From NCBI RefSeq assembly GCF_004366595.1, contig NZ_SORE01000002.1, forward strand, positions 1 through 64,000: a stretch of 64,000 nt of DNA, in the 5' to 3' direction. Source of the stretch: Paraburkholderia rhizosphaerae. Lineage in GTDB: Bacteria; Pseudomonadota; Gammaproteobacteria; Burkholderiales; Burkholderiaceae. Positions 40,401-48,205 of the stretch are shown in pieces. The notes beneath the pieces were generated by a model. It was given only the letters and a program-made list of their open reading frames with translations. It was not told where the DNA came from and made no database searches. Within the stretch, counting starts at the first letter, position 1, and each line of letters starts with the position of its first letter. Position numbers and translations under genes: made by a program.

Positions 40401-40849
40401 TCGATCAGCGACGCGCACGCTGCGCCGTCGAAGTTCGCATACGCGACGTTGTCTTCGTGTCGCGCATGGCGAGGATCGAGCCGCGCTTCCTCCGGCTCGA
40501 ACGGATGAAACCAGTCGCGATGTGCGTTGAACAGCGCGCCGTCGGCGGCGACCCGGTCGATCACCAGATCGACCAGCAGTGTGAGGCCGTACTGGCGCGC
40601 GAATCCGGCAAGGCGTTGCAGCGCGTCGGCGGCCGGCTGGCCGTTGCCGAACACCGGGTGCAGTTGCGCGTGATCGCTGACGATCTGCGTGTGGCCGGCC
40701 GCGCCGGGTTTGAACAGCGCGCCGATCAGGACATGGTCGAAGCCGAGTGCGGCGGCGTGTGCGAATTGAGCAGACCACGCGTCGAGCGGACCGACGAGCA
40801 GGGAGTGAACAAAGTAGATCCGCGGCGCATAGGCGTGGGGAGCTTCCAT
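37409..40849 (-). CDS. glgE: Alpha-1,4-glucan:maltose-1-phosphate maltosyltransferase with extra N-terminal GH13-like module
   Basis: 1146 residues against roughly 650-700 for known GlgE. The C-terminal 680 residues are a complete GlgE: DUF3416-type N domain (APRVAIESVTPSVDYGRFPA, about 465), FPPIHPIGKANRKG, nucleophile Asp847 (VFRVDNPH), acid Glu876 (IFLSEAFTRP, 29 residues later as in Streptomyces) and Asp934 (NTPDINPRH). It extends glucan by maltose units from M1P. The N-terminal 460 residues look like a second GH13 barrel: HAAALGFDHVLIGALF, LTLLVDLVIDRVAADG, GFRFDSPH with Asp170, and DVADTHD with Asp267, but the acid position reads FLAATPG, without Glu. It is therefore probably a non-catalytic glucan-binding or structural module. 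It is the first gene of the cluster. Confidence 0.93.
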   Translation of the reverse strand: MEAPHAYAPRIYFVHSLLVGPLDAWSAQFAHAAALGFDHVLIGALFKPGAAGHTQIVSDHAQLHPVFGNGQPAADALQRLAGFARQYGLTLLVDLVIDRVAADGALFNAHRDWFHPFEPEEARLDPRHARHEDNVAYANFDGAACASLIDWWTQVMRALAQAGIGGFRFDSPHRVPASVWRRLRAGVREQHASTRFLAATPGLTRADLLSLEGAGFDSVFSSSRWWDFRAPWMIDEHHALSRVGAPVAFPEAPYGTRLVHDVADTHDATIVERVYRRALAAATTIGTGWMMPMGFEYGVAEPMSYLHGDPRAFADECRARRFDLSQHVKHANALQRDTWTLQTAGELRVLSAPDAPLAVLLRGDQRDLRDANEALLAVFNPELSVPVYGDPARFLDGVPGNFTRFVPLHGDANTPPAPLKPFAVAPAGFKLLAAVPDKPVVLAPPVDKRTSKTSAHKTVLDAIAAPRVAIESVTPSVDYGRFPAKRVVGERVPVSAAIFAEGHDKIAAAVIWRAADETAWHEASMTPAQPAGNDLWEAHIPLERVGRHEFTVIAWRDDFASLVDHMQKKLKADQPVDLELEEAKHLFALVLAEVETASDSGADPKPLEQVVKTFTKADTAARLQIVLAPSTAQAVAAARHRPSLSRDGAIYKIDAERAAARFASWYEIFPRSMSDDEHRHGTFDDVIGKLPRIRDMGFDVLYFPPIHPIGKANRKGRNNTLTAGPDDVGSPYAIGGDAGGHTAVHPELGTLDDFRRMLAAAHDHGLEIALDFAIQCSPDHPWLKEHPTWFAWRPDGTLRYAENPPKKYQDIVNPDFYARDAKPDLWIALRDVILFWIDAGVRVFRVDNPHTKPLPFWEWMIADVRARHPDVIFLSEAFTRPRVMARLAKVGFSQSYTYFTWRESKRDFTEYLTELTQTNLRDFFRPNFFVNTPDINPRHLQWSGRAGFVIRAALAATLSGLWGVYSGFELCEAAALPNSEEYLDSEKYQLRAWDWNRPGNIVGEITALNRIRRTNPALHTHLGLTFLPAHNDHILFFEKATDARDNVIVVAINLDPFNQQGADIELSWATFNRWQLHDHASVDVIDQMNGERFQWHGRWQHVQLDPNTRPFAIWRIEPAGGLPRDAIPEAEQAALAGGDLADPLSE

Positions 40850-41430
40850 CGATCGTTTCCAGATTCGTCTTGCCGCGGCGTGGATGCACCGGATGTGCGA
40901 TCACAGCCGCTTATTGGGCTTTCAGAGCCGGATGCCGCGCGATGCTAGAGCGACGGCGCTTTTGAGCATGGGCAAGTGCTGCCTGTTTCCGTTGTCACTA
41001 CGTCGGGTCCGACTGACTGGCTACTCGTCACAATTTAGTGCATCAGGCGGCAGGACGCCTGGCGGATTCGCAACCCCGCTTGCAGCCGGGCACGGTGCGC
41101 CATTTCCGCCGCGTTGCCGGGGCCTGACATCCGGCGTCCGCGCTTCGGCAATCGGCACCGGCCACCCGGGTGCGCCGAACCCCTCGGCAAGAGCACGCCA
41201 TGGGCGAGCAAGCGTTATGCCAATTGGCGGGCGGGAAACGGCCCGCCTGCATCGAAAGCGCGCGGAATGCGCGGCCGGCAAGGCATCGCGCAGACTCGCA
41301 AATAAAGTGTGGCGCCGCGCGATGCCGGATGCAGCGCTGGCGGCGTGTAAATCGGGAGAATAGTCGGCCGACTCTTACATACGCGGCCGCGCGGGGGTGA
41401 CCGCTGGCATCACCGCTCGTGCGACTCGCG
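40850..41430. other. Non-coding interval upstream of glgE
   Basis: 581 nt between the DUF1345 stop and glgE. Several short open frames exist, but none has a ribosome site, a family motif or consistent codon use. A 7-bp hairpin, GGCGGGC/GCCCGCC (about 41227-41248), is the only clear structure. The glgE-cluster promoter should lie here; I could not pick out convincing -35/-10 hexamers on the - strand. Confidence 0.5.
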
Positions 41431-42099
41431 TCACGAGCCGAGTAACCCGGCCGCGATATTGATGCACAGACCGAGAATCGCGACATTGAAATAGAACGAC
41501 AGCACCGATTGCGCGAGCGCCACGCGGCGAATCTGGCGCGATCTCAGTACGACGTCGGATGTCTGCGAAGCGACGGCAATCGTAAAAGAGAAGTACAGGA
41601 AGTCCCAGTAATTCGGATCGAGCTTGTGATCCGGAAAGAGCAGCGCGGTTTCCTTCGTCGTGCCGCTGAAGTAGAGGCGCGCGTAGTGCAGCGTGAAGAT
41701 CGTCGGAATCAGGAACCACGCGCCGATCAGCGTCAGCGCGGTCAGCACATAGTGCGACACGCCGGGCGCGACGGTTGCGCCGCCACCGCCTTTCGCTGTC
41801 GCGAGTTCGAGCACGATCGCGGCGATGCTCGCGATCGTCGCGACGCTGACGATGATCAGCACGACACCGTCGTTTTCGTCCTCGCGCACCGCCAGATCGC
41901 GGACCTGGTCGTGATCCGCGCGGGCCATGTGAATCCAGATCAGCAAGAGATAGATCCACACGGCCGCATCCCAGCCGATCAATGCGCGCGCGGTCGGTTT
42001 GACGGGTGACGGCAAGAGCAGCAGCGCGATCAGCAGACCGGCGACGGCCGCGATGACCATGCGCGGCCGGTTGCGTAGCACTTGCGGGTACAGGTTCAT
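41431..42099 (-). CDS. DUF1345 family integral membrane protein
   Basis: A 222-residue protein with about five or six hydrophobic spans ([91 protein letters not shown]) and the conserved loops LHYARLYF and [19 protein letters not shown] that mark DUF1345. The function of the family is unknown. I chose the ATG at 42099 ([14 protein letters not shown]), which places the first span near the N-terminus; the open frame continues upstream without good signals. It is divergent from the dehydrogenase operon. Confidence 0.85.
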   Translation of the reverse strand: MNLYPQVLRNRPRMVIAAVAGLLIALLLLPSPVKPTARALIGWDAAVWIYLLLIWIHMARADHDQVRDLAVREDENDGVVLIIVSVATIASIAAIVLELATAKGGGGATVAPGVSHYVLTALTLIGAWFLIPTIFTLHYARLYFSGTTKETALLFPDHKLDPNYWDFLYFSFTIAVASQTSDVVLRSRQIRRVALAQSVLSFYFNVAILGLCINIAAGLLGS

Positions 42100-42399
42100 T
42101 AGAGTCTTCGATAGGTCGGGCGCGAATTCTACCGCGCAGTGCAGGGCCGCATTGCAACACTCCATGCGGACCGATTGTCGAACGGCCGCGCGGACGTTAT
42201 ATTTCCCCGGCACAGTTTTACGCAGTCCGCTTGCGGGAGGCTTTCAAGCGAAGCTTTCACGCAACGGCGCAGATCAGAGACCGCTTCATTCAAGCGGCAC
42301 AGAGACCACGCATGGCAAGTACTGGGGCAGACGGCCCGTGAGCAACGCGCTTCATTGTGCGCATCACGGACCGCAATACGAACACGATCCGGAGCCCCT
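42100..42399. other. Divergent intergenic region before the dehydrogenase operon
   Basis: 300 nt between the divergent starts of the DUF1345 gene and the small dehydrogenase subunit. It must hold both promoters. I see a small hairpin (CCGCTT with AAGCGG around 42280-42298) but no convincing promoter hexamers or operator palindrome. Confidence 0.4.
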
Positions 42400-42972
42400 A
42401 TGACAGATGCTGAAATGCGGAACGCACGCGCGCGCCTACCTCGCGCGGTGCGAGCGACGCATTCAGCGAGCCGCCGCGCGTGGCTCGCCGGCGCTTGTGC
42501 GTCCGCTGCCGCGCTTGCGGCCGGCTCCGTCGCCCCTCTCGCGCCCGCGTACGCGGACACGCTTCCTCCCGCCGGCGGCGGCTTCGACGCATTTATCGCA
42601 CTGTCACAGAAGTTGACCGGCCGCACCCGCTTCGACCCGGTGCTCGGCAAGCGCGCGTATGAAGCGCTATCGAACGCGGACAACCGGTTCACGCAGAACG
42701 TCGCGACGCTCAACAGCTGGCTGCTCACGCACGGCGGCGTGCCATCCGATACGGTGATCGCCGCATTGCAGGCCGATACGCCCGCGCTCGCCGCCACAGT
42801 GACTGCGATCGTGCGCGCGTGGTATCTGGGTCTGGTCGGCGAGCCACCGCATGCGCGGGTAATCGCCTATGAAAGCGCGCTGATGTTCGATCCGGTGAAG
42901 GACGTGCTGACGGTGCCGTCCTATTGCCGCGACATCCCGTTCTACTGGTCGCAGAAACCGACGAATGCGTGA
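42400..42972 (+). CDS. Tat-exported small subunit of an FAD sugar/alcohol dehydrogenase complex
   Basis: A 190-residue protein with a twin-arginine signal (SRRAWLAGACASAAALAAGS). It is homologous to the small (gamma, hitch-hiker) subunit of Burkholderia FAD-glucose dehydrogenase and fructose/sorbitol dehydrogenases: FDAFIALSQKLTGR, VRAWYLGLVG, ALMFDPVKDVLTVPSYC and FYWSQKP. In those complexes this subunit carries the folded flavoprotein through the Tat system to the periplasm. GGAG lies 5 nt before the ATG at 42400. It overlaps the next gene by 8 nt. Confidence 0.88.
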   Translation: MTDAEMRNARARLPRAVRATHSASRRAWLAGACASAAALAAGSVAPLAPAYADTLPPAGGGFDAFIALSQKLTGRTRFDPVLGKRAYEALSNADNRFTQNVATLNSWLLTHGGVPSDTVIAALQADTPALAATVTAIVRAWYLGLVGEPPHARVIAYESALMFDPVKDVLTVPSYCRDIPFYWSQKPTNA

Positions 42973-44560
42973 GTCCGCGGATATCGTGGTCGTCGGTTCG
43001 GGGGTCGCGGGCAGCCTCGTCGCGCATCAGCTCGCGCTGGCCGGCGCTTCCGTGCTGATGCTCGAGGCGGGGCCGCGCGTGCCGCGCTGGCAGATCGTCG
43101 AAAACTTTCGCAACTCGGCGGCGAAGGCAGATTTCGCGACCGCTTATCCGTCGACGCCGTATGCTCCGCATCCGCAGACCACACCGGCCAACAACTATCT
43201 GATCCAGAAAGGCGACGATCCGTTTCACGCGCAATATCTGCGCGTGGTCGGCGGCACCACGTGGAACTGGGCGGCCGCCGCGTGGCGGTTGCTGCCGCAG
43301 GACTTCCAGTTGCAAACGCGTTACGGTGTCGGGCGGGACTGGCCCTATCGGTATGAAACGCTCGAGCCGTGGTACAGCGCAGCGGAAGTCGCGCTCGGCG
43401 TGTCGGGCCCGGATGCATCGGTCGACCTCGGTTCGCCGCGCTCGCAGCCGTATCCGATGCGCGCGTTGCCGCTGTCGTATATGGATCAGCGAGTCAGCGA
43501 CGTGCTCAACGCGAGCGGTTTTCAGGTCGTGTCCGAGCCGGTCGCGCGCAATAGCCGCCCGTACGATGAAAGACCGACCTGCTGCGGCAACAATAGCTGC
43601 ATGCCGGTTTGTCCGATCGCCGCGATGTACAACGGCATCGCGCATGTCGACAAAGCGGAGCAGGCGGGCGCGACGCTGCGTGCGCAAGCAGTCGCCTTCC
43701 GCATCGAAGCCGATAACAAAGGGCTGATCACCGCAGTGCATTACAAGGACCCAAACGGCAACAGCACCCGCGTCACCGGCAAACTATTCGTGCTCGCCGC
43801 GAACGGAATCGAAACGCCGAAGCTGATGCTGATGTCGACATCCGATGCTTTTCCGCGCGGCATCGGCAACCGTTCCGATCAGGTCGGCCGCCATCTGATG
43901 GACCATCCGGGCACCGGCGTTTCGTTTCTCGCGAACGAATCGTTGTGGCCGGGGCGCGGGCCGATGGAAATGACATCGGTGGTCAATTTCCGTGACGGCG
44001 CGTTCCGTTCGGATTACGCGGCGAAGAAGCTGCACGTGTCCAATGCGACGCCGACGCTCGCGATTACCGCGTCGCTGCTCGCGGGCGGCTTGACCGGCGC
44101 CGAGCTGGACCGGCAGATTCGCAACCGCGCGGCGCGTCTGGTGACGATCAACAGCATGCACGAGCCTTTAGCCGATCCGCAAAACCGGATCGTGCCGTCA
44201 ACGGAACACAAGGACGCACTCGGCATCGCGCGCCCGGAAATCCACTACTCGATCGGCGACTATGTGAAAAAGAGCGCGGCCGATACACACGATCAGTACA
44301 CACGCATCGCCGCGCTGTTCGGCGGCACTGAAGTTGCGTACGACGATAACTTTGCACCGAACAACCACATCATGGGTACAACGATCATGGGCAGCAAGGT
44401 TGCCGATTCCGTTGTCGATGCGGATTGCCGCACGCACGATCATCCGAATCTGTTTATCGCGGGCAGCAGCGTGATGCCGAGCGCCGGCTCGGTGAATTGC
44501 ACGCTGACGATCGCCGCGCTTGCGCTTCAGCTTGCCGACAAGCTGAAGCGCGAACTTTGA
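42965..44560 (+). CDS. GMC-type FAD dehydrogenase catalytic subunit with Fe-S cysteine motif
   Basis: A 531-residue flavoprotein with the FAD dinucleotide fold VVVGSGVAGSLVAHQLA (GxGxxG at 11-16, acidic Glu35). Four cysteines at 206, 207, 212 and 216 (TCCGNNSCMPVCP) match the spacing that holds a 3Fe-4S cluster in B. cepacia FAD-glucose dehydrogenase. The C-terminal active-site region has APNNHIMGTTIMGS and SAGSVNCTLTIAALAL. It has no signal peptide; export depends on the preceding Tat subunit. The overall sequence is close to the FAD-GDH alpha subunit, so an aldose is a likely substrate, but fructose, sorbitol or gluconate cannot be excluded. Confidence 0.9.
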   Translation: MRESADIVVVGSGVAGSLVAHQLALAGASVLMLEAGPRVPRWQIVENFRNSAAKADFATAYPSTPYAPHPQTTPANNYLIQKGDDPFHAQYLRVVGGTTWNWAAAAWRLLPQDFQLQTRYGVGRDWPYRYETLEPWYSAAEVALGVSGPDASVDLGSPRSQPYPMRALPLSYMDQRVSDVLNASGFQVVSEPVARNSRPYDERPTCCGNNSCMPVCPIAAMYNGIAHVDKAEQAGATLRAQAVAFRIEADNKGLITAVHYKDPNGNSTRVTGKLFVLAANGIETPKLMLMSTSDAFPRGIGNRSDQVGRHLMDHPGTGVSFLANESLWPGRGPMEMTSVVNFRDGAFRSDYAAKKLHVSNATPTLAITASLLAGGLTGAELDRQIRNRAARLVTINSMHEPLADPQNRIVPSTEHKDALGIARPEIHYSIGDYVKKSAADTHDQYTRIAALFGGTEVAYDDNFAPNNHIMGTTIMGSKVADSVVDADCRTHDHPNLFIAGSSVMPSAGSVNCTLTIAALALQLADKLKREL

Positions 44561-44583
44561 GCCTGCCCACGGAGCTTCCGACG

Positions 44584-46026
44584 ATGACGAATCCGACGTC
44601 TCGCGTGCGGCCGGCTGGTGCGGGCGGCGACGCGTTGCGCGAGCAACGGCTCGCGCAGCAGCGGCGCTTGCAGCGGCATCGAGTGGTCAATATGGCGACG
44701 CTGGCTGCCGCGTTTTCGTTGTTCGCGTTGTATATCGCGTGGCTCGAAGTGCACGGCGCCGATGCGGTTCGCAACGATGAGTTGCCGATGGCGGTCGCGG
44801 CCGCGCGCGGCCCCGCCGAACTCGACGGCGCGGATAGCACCGAACTCGCGAAACGCGGCGAGTATCTCGCGCGCGCGGGTAACTGCTTCGGATGTCACAC
44901 ATCCGACAGAAGCCGGCCATTCGCCGGCGGGGTCGCGATGAACACGCGCTTCGGCACGATCTACACGCCGAACATCACGCCGGACGCTGACACCGGTATC
45001 GGCCAATGGAGCAACGCAGACTTCTTGCGCGCGATGCACGAAGGGGTCGGCAAGACGGGCGAGCGGCTCTATCCGGCGTTTCCGTATCCGTCTTACACGA
45101 AGGTGATGGACCGCGACGTGCTGGCGATCCGTGCGTATCTGAATACGGTCGCGCCGATTCACAGCACGCCGCCTGCCAACGCGTTGAGGTTTCCGTTCAA
45201 CCAGCGCTGGCTGATGTTCTTCTGGAATCTGTTCAACTTCGACGAGGGCCGCTTCGTTCCCGATCCGAAACAGAGCGCGGAATGGAATCGCGGCGCGTAT
45301 CTGGTCGACGGGCTTGCGCATTGCGGCGAATGTCACACGCCGCGTAATTTCATGGATGGTTTGCAGTCGCGCGAGCGATTATCCGGTGCGACGCGCGCCG
45401 GCTGGCACGCGTTCAATATCACGCCGGACAAGCTCAGCGGAATCGGCGACTGGAGCGATGCCGATGTCGTCGCGTATCTGTCGAGCGGAGTCGCGTCGGG
45501 GCGCGCGAATGCGGCGGGGCCGATGGCGCGGGTCGTCGAGGACAGCACACAGTATCTGTCCGGTGAGGACTTGCGCTCGATCGCGGTTTATCTGCGTGCA
45601 CTGCCGCCGGTGCGCCGCGCGGACACGCAGCCGCGCGACACGCGCGGCGTGCCAGCCACCGATGTCACCGCGTTGCGTGGCGCTGCGATCAACGGTGTCA
45701 ACGGCGCGCAGCTTTTCATCGCGAATTGCGCAAGCTGTCATCGCTGGACCGGCGAAGGCATTGGCGCAAGCGCACCGGGCGCGTATCCGCCATTAATTCA
45801 CAACAGCGTCGCTGGCGCGACCGATCCAGCCAATCTGGTGATGGTGATCCTGCAGGGTGTCAGCCGTAAGACACAGCAAGCGGAAATATTGATGCCGTCG
45901 TTTGGCAATCAATTGACTGACGTGCAGATTGCTGCTCTCGCCAACTACGTAACGGCGCGATTCGGCAATCCGCGCGCGTCGGTCACCGCGGTGCAGGTCG
46001 AACAACTGCGCAGTCAGCAACAGTAA
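44584..46026 (+). CDS. Tri-heme cytochrome c subunit of the dehydrogenase complex
   Basis: 480 residues with three CxxCH heme c sites (NCFGCHT, HCGECHT, NCASCHR) and family blocks such as YTPNITPDADTGIGQWSNAD and MLPSFGNQLTD-type endings (LMPSFGNQLTDVQIAAL). An N-terminal membrane segment (MATLAAAFSLFALYIAWLEV) after about 36 basic residues anchors it to the inner membrane, facing the periplasm. It takes electrons from the flavoprotein and passes them to ubiquinone or a terminal oxidase. GGAG lies 9 nt before the ATG at 44584. It completes the gamma-alpha-beta operon. Confidence 0.93.
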   Translation: MTNPTSRVRPAGAGGDALREQRLAQQRRLQRHRVVNMATLAAAFSLFALYIAWLEVHGADAVRNDELPMAVAAARGPAELDGADSTELAKRGEYLARAGNCFGCHTSDRSRPFAGGVAMNTRFGTIYTPNITPDADTGIGQWSNADFLRAMHEGVGKTGERLYPAFPYPSYTKVMDRDVLAIRAYLNTVAPIHSTPPANALRFPFNQRWLMFFWNLFNFDEGRFVPDPKQSAEWNRGAYLVDGLAHCGECHTPRNFMDGLQSRERLSGATRAGWHAFNITPDKLSGIGDWSDADVVAYLSSGVASGRANAAGPMARVVEDSTQYLSGEDLRSIAVYLRALPPVRRADTQPRDTRGVPATDVTALRGAAINGVNGAQLFIANCASCHRWTGEGIGASAPGAYPPLIHNSVAGATDPANLVMVILQGVSRKTQQAEILMPSFGNQLTDVQIAALANYVTARFGNPRASVTAVQVEQLRSQQQ

Positions 46027-46047
46027 CCGACTTAATGAACCGTTAAG

Positions 46048-46065
46048 AAATCGTCGGCACGATTT
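46048..46065 (+). terminator. Hairpin after the cytochrome gene
   Basis: AAATCGT and ACGATTT form a perfect 7-bp stem around CGGC, 21 nt after the stop codon. No T run beyond the stem's own TTT follows, so termination would be weak. Confidence 0.4.
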
Positions 46066-46118
46066 GCCGTTGCGCGACGGTTCAATGTGCAACTCGTCAA
46101 TTGGATGTAGAGTCAAAA

Positions 46119-46916
46119 ATGCGTTTTAAGATCGACAGCGCTCATACAGGCGGCGTGTCATCGCACTATCATCGAAAGATGGAGCCCACTCTGGTCACTA
46201 CCGTTCAACATCACCCGGTAAATCGGGTCGGCCGGGACTTTGTCATCGGCGACCTGCACGGTTGCGTCGACGCCTTGCGCTATCTGCTGCGCGAGATCGT
46301 GTTCGACCCCGCGCGTGACCGCCTTTTTTCTGTCGGTGATCTGGTCGACCGCGGCATGCAGTCCGAAGCAGCGCTCGCGTTGCTCGACAAGCCGTGGTTC
46401 TATGCCGTACTCGGCAATCATGAAGATACGTTGTGCGGCGTCGCCGAAGGGCGCTTGCGGCGCAAGTGGTGGTACGACATCGGCGGACAGTGGGGCGAAA
46501 ACTTGTCGGACGAAAGATTGCGCGACTACGCGCAGCGGTTGCGCCTGCTGCCGCTCGTGCGCGTGGTCGGTACCGGCAGCGAGCGGTTCAATATTTTGCA
46601 TGCCGAGTTTTTCGGCACCGACGCCGAACTCGATCGCGGCGACTTTTCGACTGCGACACGTCAGCGGCTTTTGTGGGGACGCGACCTCGCGTTAGGTAAC
46701 TACGATGCGACCCGTGTGCGCGGGTTGTCGACCACTTATTGCGGACACACGCCAGTGCGCGAAGTGGTGCAAGTCGGTGCACAGGCGTTTATCGACACCG
46801 GCGCGTTCGGGCCGGGCGGCAAGCTGACCGTCGTCGAGGCGCGCACCGCGCAGCGCTGGTCGGTGAGCGTCGATATGGCGCGTGCGGGAGGCGCCGCGGC
46901 GCTTGCGTTTCCTTGA
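46119..46916 (+). CDS. PPP-family metallophosphoesterase (serine/threonine phosphatase type)
   Basis: About 265 residues. The metal-binding signatures of the PPP family are all present in order: FVIGDLHGCVDALRYLL, SVGDLVDRGMQSEAAL, AVLGNHEDTL and YCGHTPV. This is the PrpA/PrpB and phage lambda phosphatase type, which acts on phosphoproteins or small phosphates in the cytoplasm. The start is uncertain: ATG 46119 has a weak GAG upstream; ATG 46179 (MEPTLVTTVQHHPVN) gives a length of 245, closer to the family norm. It appears monocistronic. Confidence 0.85.
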   Translation: MRFKIDSAHTGGVSSHYHRKMEPTLVTTVQHHPVNRVGRDFVIGDLHGCVDALRYLLREIVFDPARDRLFSVGDLVDRGMQSEAALALLDKPWFYAVLGNHEDTLCGVAEGRLRRKWWYDIGGQWGENLSDERLRDYAQRLRLLPLVRVVGTGSERFNILHAEFFGTDAELDRGDFSTATRQRLLWGRDLALGNYDATRVRGLSTTYCGHTPVREVVQVGAQAFIDTGAFGPGGKLTVVEARTAQRWSVSVDMARAGGAAALAFP

Positions 46917-46943
46917 TCGGCGGATCATCCGCTGTTGCGCGGG

Positions 46944-47729
46944 TCAGCCGACCTGATTCAGTTCGAACACCACGTCGATCTTGCTGCCGTTCCAGTTGTA
47001 CTCGAGGTATGCCGCGTGATGGCAATCGCGTAGCAGCGTCGTGCGGAACGCGGCAAGACATTCGCCGGCGGGGTCGCGTACCGACGGATAGACGATGCCA
47101 GGCGCGCTCGCCGCGCGTACCGCGCGACCCAGCGCCTGTCCGGCGGTGTAGTCGGACGCAGACAGCACGGCGGGATCAAAGCGGGCGAGGGTATCCGGCA
47201 TGCGTTCCGTGCTCTCCGGACACTCCGCGCGCGTGCTGCCAACGCTAACGGCTCCTGTCACAGTGCGCGCGCCGTTGCGCAGATCGACCACATCGCCTTC
47301 CGCCAGAACCGTGTACAGCCGCATCTGCTGACGCAACGGCGGCTCCTGCGTGGCCGAGAGAAATAACGCGGAGTGATAGCGCGTTTCCGCAATCGCGGTC
47401 GCGCGCGACGCCGCGCAGTAGAACACGCCGTAGGTGCCATCCGAAAAACGGCTGCCCAGCGGATTCAGATGCGTGAAAGCCGCCATGATTGGCCCCCAGC
47501 CCGGACCAAAACGGCGTTCGTCGCGCGGCACGAGATCCAGTTCGCCGACTTCGGTGCGTAACCGGTCGTTGGTCATCGCTTCGAGCGCGTACAGCGCGTC
47601 GAAATCTTCGGGCGATGCGACGCGATCGAACAGATTGACTGCTGGAAAGCGCGTCGGCACGACGCGATAGGCGGGCAACCACGTGAGCGGCGACGCGGGC
47701 CAGCGTTCCTGCCATTTCGATTCCGTCAC
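46944..47729 (-). CDS. RES-domain toxin
   Basis: A 261-residue protein with an RES domain: AYRVVPTRFPAVNLFD, RFGPGWGPIMAAFTHLNP, GTYGVFYCAASRATAIAETR, then a C-terminal SASDYTAGQALGRAVR and PGIVYPSVRDPAGECLA block. The name-giving conserved Arg, Glu and Ser positions can be seen. RES toxins deplete NAD+ (by hydrolysis or phosphorolysis) and are held by Xre/MbcA/ParS-type antitoxins. The GTG start at 47729 overlaps the antitoxin stop (GTGA), typical of a coupled antitoxin-toxin pair. Confidence 0.9.
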   Translation of the reverse strand: MTESKWQERWPASPLTWLPAYRVVPTRFPAVNLFDRVASPEDFDALYALEAMTNDRLRTEVGELDLVPRDERRFGPGWGPIMAAFTHLNPLGSRFSDGTYGVFYCAASRATAIAETRYHSALFLSATQEPPLRQQMRLYTVLAEGDVVDLRNGARTVTGAVSVGSTRAECPESTERMPDTLARFDPAVLSASDYTAGQALGRAVRAASAPGIVYPSVRDPAGECLAAFRTTLLRDCHHAAYLEYNWNGSKIDVVFELNQVG

Positions 47730-48175
47730 GCCCAGCCGCCTCGCATTGCGTCGAGATACTGGCGCACCGCGACCAGATCGCTGATGTTGCCGGCCAGCAG
47801 CCGGTCCAGCGCACGACGGCCGCCGAACGGCGGCGCGCTGTTCGGGCGCTTGATCCACGCGTCCGCGGCAGCCGGTTGCGGCAGCAGAATTTGCAGCGAT
47901 TTGTAGATGCCGAGCAGCAGCGACAGCCTTTCGAGCGTATCGCGCGCGAGCCGCGCCGCTTGCGGCTCCTGCTTCCATTTGAAGAACGTCGAACGTCCGG
48001 GCGAGCCGAGCAGCACGATCTGCTCGTCGGTGCTCAGATCCCAATCTCGCGCAATCGCGAAGAATGCGCGCAAGCCGGCCGCCGACATGCTGGCAAGCGA
48101 CGGGTCGGACTGGCTGCGCCGTGACGGTCGTGCGGCGCCGGAACGGGCATCGGAACTATAGGCGGCTGAAGGCAT
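47726..48175 (-). CDS. Xre/MbcA/ParS-type antitoxin
   Basis: A 149-residue protein. An N-terminal Xre-like helical region (GLRAFFAIARDWDLSTDEQI ... GSPGRSTFFKWKQ) precedes the C-terminal toxin-binding domain (DUF2384) with RPNSAPPFGGRRALDRLLAG and AVRQYLDAMRGGWA. It should bind the RES toxin and repress its own promoter. The ATG at 48175 has GAGGA 8 nt upstream. Together with the RES gene it forms a complete type II module. Confidence 0.88.
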   Translation of the reverse strand: MPSAAYSSDARSGAARPSRRSQSDPSLASMSAAGLRAFFAIARDWDLSTDEQIVLLGSPGRSTFFKWKQEPQAARLARDTLERLSLLLGIYKSLQILLPQPAAADAWIKRPNSAPPFGGRRALDRLLAGNISDLVAVRQYLDAMRGGWA

Positions 48176-48205
48176 GGATAAAGTCCTCAAATGAACTTTA
48201 CATCA

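Noticed and set aside
38930..40948. Long + strand open frame of 672 codons opposite glgE
   Set aside because: It lies antisense to the conserved GlgE coding sequence, is dominated by Arg, His, Gln and Val as expected from reading high-GC codons backwards, and has no domain.
40884..41363. + strand open frame of 159 codons upstream of glgE
   Set aside because: Several overlapping frames of similar length exist on both strands here; amino-acid content (Arg, Gly, Ala, Ser) is that of random high-GC DNA, and no ribosome site precedes it.
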